Positions 46,135 through 57,898 of a stretch of DNA of 64,000 bases are shown in pieces. The first letter of the stretch is position 1; the number at the start of each line of letters is the position of its first letter. Below the pieces are notes generated by a model. That model worked only from the letters and a program-made list of their open reading frames with translations, had not been told where the DNA came from and searched no databases. The translations under genes were made by a program, and so were the position numbers. The stretch is from Cordia subcordata (lineage: Eukaryota > Streptophyta > Magnoliopsida > Boraginales > Cordiaceae): assembly GCA_028554755.1 (NCBI GenBank), contig JAPTOF010000015.1:1054001-1118000 (forward strand), given 5' to 3'.

Positions 46135-46316
46135 AGCCGGTCGACTTAGAAGAAGAGCCGGTCGACCGTTTAGGTGGACTGGCCGCTCCAGAGAATACTA
46201 GATTGAAGCCGGTCGAGTTCCTCAAGAAGCCGGTCGACCGGCCAGTCCAGAGAGCATCATGATTGAAGCCGGTCGAGCCAGAAAGAGGAGCCGGTCGACC
46301 GGCTAGGTCGACCGGC
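46135..46316. promoter_or_regulatory. Cluster of GCCGGTCGA palindromes upstream of the S11 TATA box
   Basis: Six GCCGGTCGA or GGTCGACCGG blocks occur in about 180 bases, some paired into a perfect 14-base palindrome, ending about 15 bases before CCATAAAAA. The position just upstream of TATA suggests a promoter element (inference). Degenerate equivalents occupy the same place in the other gypsy LTRs. Confidence 0.65.
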
Positions 46317-46840
46317 TGTGCGCCAAAGAAATCCATAAAAAGCTCGTTTCAGCTCATTTTCAAAGGAGGAACTTTTATTTCTTAAATTCTAATAAACCCT
46401 AACCCTTTACCCACTTCACAAAACACCCTAAACCACCATATAAACCCCACACCAAGCTAGGATTGAAGCATTAAACAAAGATTTGAAGGATTTGTACAGA
46501 TTTGGAAGCAAGAATTTAGGGAAGTTCCTCTTGCTCTTTCTCTATTTCTTGTAAATATGTTGCTAGATTAGGCTAGATTTAGGGTTGATTGTTGTTGTAT
46601 ATTAGATCAGGGCTTTGAATAATGGATTTGTGTAGATCTTTGGCTCTTAATACATGTTTTTTTACATAAATTTATAGCATGATTCAATATGTCTATGTAT
46701 TGGAAATCAAACATGTCTATGTGTTTGTTAAACTGCCTAAGTGAATATGCATGTGTTATTTGTGCTTAAAATGCTCTTACGTACTTATTTGGGTGATGTG
46801 ATTGTGCTTAATCTCATGGCTTTGCTTAGTAGAGTAGGCT

Positions 46841-47101
46841 TTAGCTTTAAATCCAGCTAATAGGTTACATGCTTTGCTTAGTCGAATTTAGGTGCTAGTC
46901 CTTGGCTTTAAATCCAGCCAAGCGGATAAGTTAACCTAGACTAGAGTATCCCTCACTCACGTTAGTGTTGGTTAATCGAGCTTTAATATCACGTAGTGTT
47001 TAGGTGGTAGTCCTTGGCTTTAAATCCAGCCAAGAGGATAAGTTCTAAGTACGGATTGCGTAGGCTAGGAGGGATTGGCCCTTAGCTTTAAATCCAACTA
47101 A
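46841..47101 (+). repeat. Four-copy hairpin motif array in S11
   Basis: Copies at 46841-46860, 46902-46921, 47014-47033 and 47082-47101. Each has 6-base arms around TTAAATCC: TTAGCT/AGCTAA, TTGGCT/AGCCAA, TTGGCT/AGCCAA and TTAGCT/AACTAA. The array lies downstream of the TATA box, so it would be in the transcript. Confidence 0.85.
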
Positions 47102-47894
47102 CGGGCTGAACCACTAGTATTGGTTAAGTGAGCCCCCGATCAATACAACGGCATTAGAAGTCCCGAGCCTTAGATAGACCTCATTCGTTATCATAGCCCA
47201 AGTCTAGCGCAATGCAATCACCCTAGGCCCCCTTCTTCTTTATTAGTGTTTCCTTCCTTAGTTTGGCTCCTTTAAGTTCCTCCATAGATTAGTTTTTATT
47301 TTCCTTTTTCCGAGCTCCCTTCCATCCCAAAGTAAGTACACACACGCACGTACCTAGTTTAAGGCACTCGAGCACATAGAGACTAAACTAAGGTAGCCTC
47401 CCTGTGGATTCGACCCCGCACTTGCACACACTGTACTACACACGTCCCGTGCACTTGCGGGCTATTTAGGCTTGTGCTCAAATAGCGGTATCACCTACTA
47501 ACTTCACCTGCACTTCCAGACATCACATCAAGTAAGGATTGAAGCCTATAGAAAGGATTAGATAAGATTAGAGCAAGAAATTAAGGATTTTTTCTTGTTC
47601 TTCCGCTTTTTCTTGTAAATATAATGTTGTATTGGGTTAGATCTTAGGTTGATTGTTGTTGTAAATTATATTAGGCCTTTGATAATTGATTTGTATTCTT
47701 TTATGGCTCTTAATACATGCTTGTTTATATTGTTCTATGGCTTAATTCAAACGTCTATGTATTGGATAATCAAATGTATCTGTGTAACCAAATATATCTA
47801 TGTGTTCAATAAAGTGCCACAATGAAGATGCATGTATAATTTGCATGTTAAAAGTTTATATCTACTTATTTGGGTGATGATTGATTGTGCTTAA

Positions 47895-49740
47895 TGTCAG
47901 GATTAGTATGCCCTAAAACTCACTTATATATAACATTTTGGACGGTAAACAATTTATAATCATTTTGTTAAATGGCATTATGAGTTCCTTACATATTATC
48001 TCTGGTATGTTTTATTGATGTATGCATAAAAGTCCCTTGATTTGAACTAATGACTTGGGTGCGCAGTAAGGCTGAACACACAATAGGCCCAAGTCTAGAT
48101 GTAGTCACGTCATAAATTAAGTCCGTAACCAAATGGTAGTGTTGGGCACTCTGCCGGGATAAGGTTATATTGAGCAAGTCTCCTCATTGAGAGTGATCTA
48201 CCTAGGTCATTGGAGGACTTTTCGGATTTGTCTCAATAGTACGTGTGTCACGTATTTGACAGGACCATTGTGATTATGTTTTCTAGAGACGTACTATTAA
48301 AGAAAGAAAACAAGATACTCACTCCTACTAAATGATGATTGCTCTTAATCTTGAGCATATGTGGATGAACTAACGAAGTTAGGGTTTGGTACTTTGATTC
48401 ACTATGGGTGCGATCTTACTTTATTAAGATCAACAGCCTTGTGCATTGAGTGCTAAGTTCTAATTAATTGGAACATGCATATGCAATATGGAATCTATAC
48501 GCCCCCTTTGAGATTGTCCATATTTATCATCTAAATCTAGATCTAGTAATACTACCTTTATAGGCGTATCGGTCATATGGCTTGAGGGTCACTCCCGAGA
48601 TCAAGAGATTTCATGACCAAAGATGGTTTGCAATAGGACAAGAAACCCAACAGAAAAAGATACAGCTAAGGAGGTGATAGTACACAGGCCAAAAGACTGG
48701 TCTTAGCTATAGGTATACATAGAGGGGCATTATGGTTGGCCACTTAGTAGGTCAAAGACAAAGTTCACATTCTTTTGTGATAAGCTTTTGGGTAATAGCA
48801 ATTATTCTTGGAGTGCAACTTTGATCTTATGGCGAAATAGATCGGAGTTAAAAATAATTATTATTATGTCGCCTAGATCGAGCAAGGACATTTTTTATTA
48901 TTTTTGGAAGCCAAAGTTAATTGTGTCTTCTTGGTCCCTTCCCTAGTTGAAATGACTTTGACAGAGTAATCTTGAAAGAGCAAGTTCCATATTGTCGTAG
49001 TAGCCTTATTGGGCCAAAGCTTGGAATTGGATTTGGGCTTTCTTTAGATTCCAAGATAACCTAAATGGGCTTGGATGGTTTCTTATTGGGCTTGGATTGC
49101 GGGCTTGGCCCAATCTTCCAAGACATGTGCTAGAAAGTAACTACATGAAGAATTCAAATTGTACAACTAACTTCCATGACATATGGCAAACATTTACTAT
49201 TAGGAAAAAGTTTCCCACATGGAAAGTTTACAAGGTTTAGGTGCCAAACTTTTTCTATAGATAGGCAAGACCTTAAACCATTTCTAGCATCCAAAAATTT
49301 TGTAGTTGATCTCTTCCATTTTGCAAGAGAATACTACAACATATAGTACACACTTATTGTGTGGTTTTTTGCTCTAGATTTTCAAGAGCATATTACTTTG
49401 CTTCTTCCCACACAAGAGGCTATTCTCTCAAGAAAAGTCTCTTTAACCATAGGGAAGAAGACTAGGGAGTTGCATATTGCGACACCCTTATAGTAAAATT
49501 TTTTTGGTGGCCTTGTTCGTGAGCGGGAACAAAGCTCGTGACAGTTTTAGCTTCATCAAAGGCCCCACGCTTCAAGAGGTTAGCTTTACATATTTTGCAA
49601 ATACTAGTTATGTTCTATATGTTCTTAAGCATGTTCTTGTGTGTGTTATGTGGTTATTTTATTTTCCTAACATGTTTTCTTGGTAGTATTTTTGAAAATA
49701 TGAACTAAGATAGACCACATGTAATATTATCGATCCTACA
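47895..49740 (+). repeat. E5 5' LTR
   Basis: 1846 bases, TGTCAGGATTAGTATG...CGATCCTACA. Compared with the 3' LTR it lacks about 37 bases (equivalent of 56474-56511). The TATA box is changed from TATAAATAG to TATAGATAG (about 49256-49264). Confidence 0.95.
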
Positions 49741-49741
49741 A

Positions 49742-49754
49742 TTAGTATCAAAGC
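49742..49754 (+). promoter_or_regulatory. E5 primer binding site (initiator tRNA-Met type, decayed)
   Basis: TAGTATCAAAGCT corresponds to TGGTATCAGAGC with two G-to-A changes, directly after the 5' LTR. Confidence 0.8.
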
Positions 49755-51353
49755 TTAGGCTCACACACGACATGCTTAGATTATGCAAAGAATATTGTAT
49801 TTGCATAAATATGTTAGTCATCTTATGAGTGGCAATATTAGGAAATCCTGTGTTGCATATACTTGTAGTTTTATGCTTGTACGTGTAGATAATATAAAAA
49901 TCCCCTTGATGGTTCGTATATATGCATGATAGATTTTTGTGTACGGTCAACAAAGCTTGGCCATAGGCGATTTCATGTATAAATATTTATGGTTATTGCT
50001 TGTAGTTTCATTTAAAAGAAGCATAGGATATTTTGATGTCCTTGTAATGTTTCTTTATGAAGCTTGTATTAGCAATAGCAAAGTGTATTATTGTAATCTT
50101 TAAAGACCAAGGAGAAAAACAAGAAAACAGCATGGAGAAACACTCTACTGGGTGAGCTTGCTGGTTGACCGGCTCAGTCAACTAGCTCCTACTAGCGGAC
50201 GACAGGCTGGGGCAGAAAAAGCTATTAAGTGTGCTATTTTGTTGAAGATTGCAGGGAGCTATCAAAGAGGGATTTTTAACGTATTTTGGTGGATGTTTAT
50301 AATGCATTGACATATGTTTTAACATATTTGCATAAGCATAAACATGATTATCACCTAGAAATATGCCCACTCATTAAGTTTTTGAAATTGGCCAATCCTA
50401 TGTGTGAATTTCTAAGAGATACTTAAGTTCATTTAAAAGAGATTGGCTCAGACAAGATAATTGTAAGTAATTATGTCTAAGGATGTCATGCAATCTCATG
50501 ACAAAAATGAGAAACTTAACTTGAGATTTAAAATATAACAACCTAAGGATCCATACACCCAGATTTAGGTAAGTAATCTATTATGGTATTAAAACGTTTT
50601 AGTAATACAAAGGGGATTCGCAAAAACCAAAGTGTTTCGCAAATTCAAAGTGTGTTTATATCTAAAACAAAAAGCGAGAATACCAAAAAAAATAGAGAAA
50701 ACCCTTATGTTAAAATATTGAGTGGGAGATGGGACTGGAAATGCCCCACGGCTTTCCATATCCGATTCACGCTAATGGTAAATGTCATTAACTTCCACAT
50801 TAGAGAGTGACACTTTATCAAGATTTAGCAAGGTGAATTTAAAATATTTATTCAAAAAGGGTGTTAGTGAGTTTGGCCATCCTATCGGTGGAATTCTTCA
50901 CTAAAGATTGCCTCACACAACATTGATTAAAGTCACTACCCCATCGGAGGGCTTAAATCAAGAATGTTATGGCGAATGAACATAAGGAATGGGTATACAC
51001 TCAACTTAAATGGGAGGTTCGGCTATCCCATCGATAGAGTTCGATATCGGATTTAAGAAGCCAAACGAAACAGTGATTGAATTATTCAAATTGGAACATA
51101 TCTAGATAATTGTCAATTCAAATAAGCGGTGGCGCTTAACTTAATGTTCATAAGTTCGGCCATCCCATCGATGGGGTTCTTGTGAGGACGTTGAGACACT
51201 GTTACATCGAGTAGTTTAAGGGTTAATCTACTCAAAGGCAAATGATGTAAAAGTACTTGTATGTTTTATTTCCAAATATAGCATACATATTATACATGCA
51301 TCAATTCCATACTCATAAAATAATTATGATTATATTGTTGTATATCCAGAAAA
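49755..51353 (+). other. E5 leader, 1.6 kb, with reiterated ATCCCATCGAT motif
   Basis: No gene is supported. A GGTTGACCGGCTCAGTCAACTA block lies at 50161-50182. A TTCGGCCATCCCATCGATGG-type motif recurs near 50872-50892, 50936-50950 (partial), 51017-51041 and 51153-51179. Confidence 0.7.
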
Positions 51354-54300
51354 ATGTCTTCGTTCAGTCCACTAGCTACAATTCTCAAAGAGCAGAAGCT
51401 CACTGGACCGCATTTTATAGACTGGGAATGGAACTTGGAGATAGTACTCACCGCAGAAGAGGACAAGTATGTCCTAACAACTCCTTGTCCTGTTGTGAGG
51501 GCAAACTCTTCTGAAGCCCAAAAAGATACTAAGGCAAAATGGCAGAAGGCCAAGAGTATGGCCAAGTGCTATATGATGGCTTCTATGTCAGATATTTTGC
51601 AGAGCAAGCATCATCATATGCAAACTGCAAAAGAAATCATGGCCTTACTGTCTCGTATGTTTGTCGATAAGAGTAGGCCCACAAGGCAAGGTGCTCTTAC
51701 AGAAGTTAGGAATCAAAGAATGGCAGAAGGTGCATTTGTCAGAGAGCATATGCTCAAAATGATGGATTACTTCAACACTGCCGAAATCCTAGCGGCAAAC
51801 ATAGATGAGCAGTCAAAGGTAAACATGATTTTGGAGACTCTACCACCGCGTTACACCTAGTTCAAGCTTAATTATAATATGGACAAGATGAACATGGATA
51901 TGACGGAATTAATGAAAGAGCTCCTAGCTGCAGAACCCATAATGAAAAATAAGGACCACGTAAACATAGTTCAAGCGTCCACTTCTGGACTTAACCCAAA
52001 AGGGAAAAAGTTCAAAGGAAAAGGGAAGCAAAAACGTGGTCAAGGGAAAAAGAAGAAAAATGGTGAACAGCCCAAACAATTAACAAGTGAAAAGCCCAAG
52101 GGAAAATGCTTTAAGTGTGGCCAGAAAGGACACTAGAAAAGGGATTGCCCGAAGTACCTGGCACGAGGCCCGATAGGTACACCTCTTTTATTCTACATTG
52201 AAACCTGTTTAGTGGTTTGTTCTATTGATTCCTGGATTGTAGACTCTGGAGCCACTAACCATATTTTTAATTCTTTACATTGGTTTCAGGGAATAAAGGA
52301 ACTAGCTAAAGGGGAATTTGCTCTGAGGATGGGTAACGGAGCGAAAGTATGGGCTGCTGCAGTGGGAGGAATGTGCTTAAATTTTCCATGTAATAGGAAG
52401 TTATTTTTTAACAACATTTATTATGTTCCAGATGTACCTAAAAACCTCATCTCTATTTCACAATTAATATTAGATGGTTTTTGCATTAATTTCCATTCTG
52501 GTGTTGATATCAGTTGAGATGGAAATATTATTTGTTCTGGTAGCATGCATGATAACTTGTTTTATATAAAACCTATTACAAACTCACTGCATAATATAGA
52601 ACAAACTAATTCCCAAAAAAGGAAGGTTTCTTCGACCAATGATACTTATCTTTGGCATCTACGCTTAGGACATATTAGTCTAAAGGGAATTCGGAGATTA
52701 GTCGAGGATGGGCATCTTAGCTCATTAGATCTCAAATATCTACCTTCGTGTGAATCTTGCCTCAAAGGAAAGATGACCAAACAGTCATTTTCTTTTAAAG
52801 GAGAAAGGGCCAAAGAAGTATTGGAATTGGTTCACACTAATGTTTGTGGTCCTATGAGCAAACCGGCATGAGGAGGTTATGAGTATTTCATTACTTTTAC
52901 TAATGACTACTCTAGGTATGGATATGTATATATAATGCGACACAAGTCTGAATCCTTTGAGAAATTCAAAAAGTTCAAGGCTGAAGCGGTGCAAAAATTA
53001 GATAAACGTATCAAAGCCCTTCGGTCTGATCGAGGTGGCGAATACCTCTCGGGTGAGTTCAGAGACTATCTTACACAAGAAGGGATTGTGTCTCAATTGC
53101 CTGCACTAGGGACTTCCCAGCAAAATGGTGTAGGAGAGAGAAGAAATTGCACCCTATTAGATATGGTTAGGTCAATGATGAGTCATGCATCATTACCTTT
53201 ATCTTTTTGGGGGTATGCCCTTGAGATAGCAGCATATATCTTGAACTTGGTACTATCTAAATCTGTACCTTGGACAACACAAGAAATGTAGACTGGGCGT
53301 AAGCCTAGTTTAAATCATCTCCACATTTGGGGTTGTTCAGCTTATGTACTTAATAGTAATGATTCAAAGTTGGAACCAAGATCTGAGTTGTGCTAATTTT
53401 TTTGGGTATCCTAAGGGAACCAGAGGTGGAATCTTTTATAATCCTAACGAGCAAAAAGTGTTTATAAGCATCTATGCTAGATACTTAGAGAATGGTGAAA
53501 TGATCAACAAAACACTAGATTCTGAAGTTGTTCAAGAAGAGATTTCATAAGAATCTCCAGTAGCACTTGTGGTAACTGTAAATGAAAAGGAACAGCATAT
53601 TACACCTAATATATCAGAGCCTCATCATAATGGGAGGATATCCAGGCCTCCTGATAAATACTATAGAGAGTCCTTTCAGATTTCTTCAGAGGATCAAGTG
53701 GTGGATCCCACAAGTTATGATGAAGTAACTTCCGACATAAATGTCGACCAATGGCATAAGGCAATGGATTCAGAGTTAGAATCTATGTATTCTAGCAAAG
53801 TCTAGGATGTTGTAATTGCACCTGAAGGGGTAAAACCTATAGAGTGCAAATGGGTCTACAAGAGGAAAAGAGGAGTTGATGGAAAAGTTGAAACCTTTAA
53901 AGCAAGGTTGGTGGCGAAAGGTTATACTCAGAAAGAAGGGATCGATTATGTGGAAACTTTCTCACCAGTAGCCATGCTTAAATCCATTAGGATACTTCTT
54001 GCCATCGCATGTCATTATGACTATGAGATATGGCAAATGGACGTCAAGACAGCATTTCTTAATGGAGAGCTTGACGAAACCATTTACATGACACAACCAG
54101 ATAGATATGTTGCCAAAGGCCAGGAACATATGGTTTGTAAGTTAAAAAAAATCCATTTATGGATTAAAGCAGGCATCTAGAGCATGGAATATCAAAGTCG
54201 ATCGTGCAATTAAATCTTATGGTTTTGATCAAAATATTAATGAACCTTGCGTGTATACGAGGCGTAATGGAAATGCTGTAGCCTTTTTGGTTCTATATGT

Positions 54301-55271
54301 GGATGATATCCTACTTATTGGAAATGATGTGGAGATGTTATCATCCATCAAGGTTTGGCTTTCTACTCAATTTCAAATGAAGGATTTAAGAGAAACTAGT
54401 TATGTTCTAGGCATCAAGCTTATGCGAGATCGTAAGACAGAAAGCTAGCTCTATCTCAAGCTTCATTTATTGAGAAGATATTGGTCAGGTTTAACATGTA
54501 AAACTCTAAGAAGGCCTTATTACCTTCTAGACATGGAGTTTATCTATCGCAGGATCAATGTCCTAAAATACCTGAGGAGATAGAGAGCATGAAACGAGTT
54601 CCTTATGCTTCGCGGTTGGAAGCCTCATGTATGCCATGTTATGTACTAAGCTAGATATTTGCTTTGCTGTTGGCATGACTAGTAGATATCAGTCAAACGC
54701 TAGACCAGCACATTGGTTCACAGTTAAGCATATATTCAAATTCCTGCAAGCAACTAAGGATTATGTGCTGGAATACCGTGTAAATGATCTAACGCCATTA
54801 GCCTATACAGACTCAAATTTCCAGTCCGACAGAGATTCTAGGAAGTCTACTTCTGGATATGTTTTCACTCTGTCTATTTCATGGAGAAGTGTGAAACAAA
54901 ATTGTATTGCTGACTCTACCATGGAGGCCGAGTATGTAGCAGTATCTGAAGCTGCGAAAGAGGCAGTTTGGCTAAGAAAGATCCTTTTAGACCTAGAGGT
55001 TGTGCCGACAGTTCACAGACCAATAACGTTATATTGCGACAACAACGGTACTGTTTCACAGTGCAAAGAGCCCAGGAATCACAAGAAGGGTAAAGATATT
55101 GAACGGAAATATCATTTGATCCGTGAGTTTATCCCGAAAGGAGATGTTGTAGTTGAAAATATACCTTCAGTGGAAAACCTAGCAGAACTTTTTACAAAGA
55201 CTCTTCCAGAGAAAATGTTTACCACACATTTAGAGTCTACGGGTATTAGATTGTGCAGAAGTGATCTTTAG
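51354..55271 (+). pseudogene. E5 gag-pol polyprotein (Ty1-copia), nearly full length but broken
   Basis: Gag from MSSFSPLATILKEQKLTG (51354), a basic Lys-rich stretch (51990-52070) and zinc knuckle CFKCGQKGH...KRDC (about 52110-52150) with a stop inside. Protease WIVDSGATNHI (52230-52262), pre-integrase LWHLRLGHISLKG (52650-52690), integrase with SDRGGEY (53026-53046) and QQNGVGERR. RT has MDVKTAFLNGELDE (54038-54080) and YVDD at 54296-54307. RNase H has AYTDSNF, MEAEYVA and CDNNGT, ending at TAG 55269-55271. In-frame stops lie at 51858, 52134, 52515, 52869, 53289, 53548 and 53803. Frameshifts lie in a T run near 53395, in an A run near 54145, and between about 54440 and 54610. All domains are present in copia order; the element can no longer make its own proteins. 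Confidence 0.95.
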
Positions 55272-55273
55272 TG

Positions 55274-55285
55274 CAAGTGGGAGAT
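55274..55285 (+). promoter_or_regulatory. E5 polypurine tract
   Basis: CAAGTGGGAGAT stands directly before the TGTTAGGATTAG start of the 3' LTR. Confidence 0.9.
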
Positions 55286-57168
55286 TGTTAGGATTAGTAT
55301 GCCCTAAAGCTCACTTGTATATAACATTTTGGATGTTAAATAATGTATAATCATTTTGTTAAATGGCATTATGAGCTCCTTACATATTATCTCTGGTATG
55401 TTTTATTGATGTATGCATAAAGGTCCCTTGACTTGAACTAATGACTTGGGTATGCAGTGAGGCTGGACGCACAGTAGGTCTAAGTCTAGATTTAGTCACG
55501 TTATAAATTAAGTCCGTAACCAGATGGTAATGTTGGGCACTCTGTCGGGATAAGGTTATTTTGAGCAAGTCTCCTCATTGATGGTGATCTACCTAGGTCA
55601 TTGGAGGACTTTCTGGATTTGTCTCAATAGTATGTGTGTCACATATTTGACAGGACCATTGTGAGTATGTTTTCTAGAGATGTACTATCAAAGAAAGAAA
55701 ACAAGATACTCACTGCTACTAAATGATGATTGCTCTTAATCTTGAGCATATGTGGATGAACTAATGAAGTTAGGGTTTGGTACTTTGATTCACTATAGGT
55801 GAGATCTTACTTTATTAAGATCAACAGCCTTGTGCATTGAGTGCTAAGTTCTAATTAATTGGAACATGCATATGCAATATGGAATCTACGTGCCCCCTTT
55901 GGGATTGTCCATATTTATCATCTGAATCTAGATCTAGTGATACTACCTTTATGGGTGTATTGGTCATATGGCTTGAGGGTCGCTCCCGAGATCAAGAGAT
56001 TCTATGACCAAAAATGGTTGGCAATAGGACAAGAAACCCAACGGAAAAAGATATAGCTAAAGAGGTAATAGTACACAGGCCAAAGGACTGGTCTTAGCTA
56101 TGAATATACGTAGAGAGGCATTATGATCGGTTATTTAGTAGATCAAAGACAAAGTTCACGTTCTTTTGTGATAAGCTTTTGGGTAATAGCAATTATTATT
56201 GTAGTGCAACTTTGATCTTATGGTGGAATAGATCAAAGTTATATATAATTATTATTATGTCGCCTAAATCAGGCAAGGACATTTTTTATTATTTTTGGAA
56301 GCCAAGGTTAATTGTGTCTTCTTGGTCCCTTCCCTAGTTGAAATGACTTTGAGAGAGTAATCTTGAAAGAGTGAATTCCATATTGTAGTAGTAGCCTTAT
56401 TGGGCCAAAGCATGGAATTGGATTTGGGCTTTCTTTAGAGTCCAAGATAACCTAATTGGGCTTGGATGGTTTCTTATTGGGCTTGGGCCTCCACATGGAT
56501 TATGGACTATGTGTTGGACTTGGATTGCAGGCTTGGCCCAATCTTCCAAGACATGTGCCAAAAAGTTACTATATGAAGAATTCAAATTGTGCAAGTAACT
56601 TCCATGACATATGGCAAACATTTACTACTAGGAAAAAGTTTCCCACATGGAAAGTTTACAAAGTTTAGTTGCCAAACTTTTTCTATAAATAGGTAAGACC
56701 CTCAACCATTTCTAGCATCGAAAATTTTTGTAGTTGATCTCTTCCATTTTAGCAAGAGAATACTACAACATATAGTACACACTTATTGTGTGGTTTTTTG
56801 CTCTAGATTTTCAAGAGCATATTACTTTGCTTCTTCCCACACAAGAGGCTATTCTCTTAAGAAAAGTCTCTTTAACCATAGGGAAGAAGACTAGGGAGCT
56901 GCATATTGTGACACCCTTATAATAAATTTTTTTGGTGGCCTTGTTCATGAGCAGGAGCAAAGCTCGTGACATTTTTAGCTTCATCAAAGGCCCCACACTT
57001 CAAGAGGTTAGCTTTACATATTTTGCAAATACTAGTTATGTTCTATATGTTCTTAAGCAAGTTCTTGTGTGTGTTATGTGGTTATTTTATTTTCCTAGTA
57101 TGTTTTCTTGGTAGTAGTTTTGAAAATAGGGACTAGGATAGACCACATGTAATATTATCAATCCTAGA
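55286..57168 (+). repeat. E5 3' LTR
   Basis: 1883 bases, TGTTAGGATTAG...ATCCTAGA (terminal CA changed to GA). A TATA box TATAAATA lies at 56685-56692. In the first about 280 bases roughly 23 differences from the 5' LTR can be counted by eye, about 20 of them transitions. Confidence 0.95.
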
Positions 57169-57202
57169 CTTAATTTATGACTTTGCTTAGAAGAGTAGGC
57201 TA

Positions 57203-57466
57203 TAGCTTTAAATCCAGCTAATAGGTTACATTCTATACTTAGTCGAGTTTAGATAGCTTAGTCTTTAGCTTTAAATCCAGCTAATAGGTTAGACCCTAGA
57301 CTAGAGTAGAGTATCAATCATTCACGTTAGTGTTAGTTCACCAAACCTTAATGACATATAGTGCATAGGGGCTAGTCCTTAGCTTTAAATCCAGCTAAGA
57401 GGATAAGCACTAAACATGAATTACATAGGCTAGAAGGGATTGGCCTTTAGCTTTAAACCAAACTAA
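57203..57466 (+). repeat. Four-copy hairpin motif array in E10
   Basis: Copies at 57203-57220 (TAGCT/AGCTA), 57265-57284 and 57379-57398 (TTAGCT/AGCTAA), and 57447-57466 (decayed, TTTAGCT/AACTAA). Spacing is like that in S11. Confidence 0.8.
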
Positions 57467-57898
57467 TAGGTTAAGCCACTAGTATTGGTTAGTTCTAGGA
57501 GACTCTCATCTCTTGTCTGAAACAATAATAAAAGGGATAGTCTTTAGAATAGAACCCTAATCAACACAACAAGAATAGAAGTCCCGAGTCATAGATAGAC
57601 CTAAATCAACGTCATAGTTCCTAGCTAGTTTCCAACAGTTAATCACCCTAGGTCCTCTTCTACATTGTTATGTTTCCTTTCCTTGGCTTGGTACCCATTA
57701 TTCTATTTTCCCAAACCCCCTTCCATCTAAAAGAAACCCACACACGCACATAGCTCCTCTTAAGCACACCAGCACGTCGAGACCAAACTAAGAAGCCTCC
57801 CATGGAGACGATCCCTCACTAGTACATGCTATACTATTTTTGGTCCATGCACTTGCAGGTTAAGACTTAGTTGTCATTTTGTGCTTAATTTCCACACA

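Larger units (their letters stand above)
45870..47493 (+). repeat. S11: solo LTR inserted in its own family member E10
   Basis: 1624 bases, TGATATGTG...GCGGTATCA, with a perfect 5-base target duplication CCTAC (45865-45869 and 47494-47498). It carries the best-kept palindrome cluster of the window (46135-46316, with the perfect GCCGGTCGACCGGC at 46290-46303), TATA-like CCATAAAAAGC at 46331-46341, and four copies of the hairpin motif (46841-47101). Confidence 0.95.
47895..57168 (+). mobile_element. E5: near-complete Ty1-copia element, 9.3 kb
   Basis: 5' LTR 47895-49740, primer site 49742-49754, long leader, gag-pol 51354-55271, polypurine tract 55274-55285, 3' LTR 55286-57168. It has a perfect target duplication CTTAA (47890-47894 and 57169-57173). 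It is inserted in solo LTR E10. LTR and protein features suggest the Tork/Angela side of copia, but I cannot fix the lineage. Coding is disabled by at least seven nonsense changes and several frameshifts. Confidence 0.93.
45333..57898 (+). repeat. E10: gypsy solo LTR in three pieces (45333-45869, 47499-47894, 57174-57898)
   Basis: The three pieces add to about 1.66 kb and line up with S11: start TGATGTGTGGGATTTG, palindrome region 45658-45775, TATA-like CTTATAAAGTG near 45790-45800, and a hairpin array in the third piece (57203-57466). It is split first by S11 and then by copia E5. It interrupts the E9 integrase. The end is near TTTCCACACA (57898) and I find no clean target duplication. Confidence 0.8.

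Noticed and set aside
46841..47101. CRISPR-like spaced repeats
   Set aside because: The four units have unequal spacing, occur within a plant LTR, and are repeated in related LTRs. There are no cas genes and the genome is eukaryotic.
55380..55568. 62-codon minus-strand frame also found at 47989-48177
   Set aside because: It is conserved only because the two regions are the LTR pair of E5; it is antisense and has no domain.
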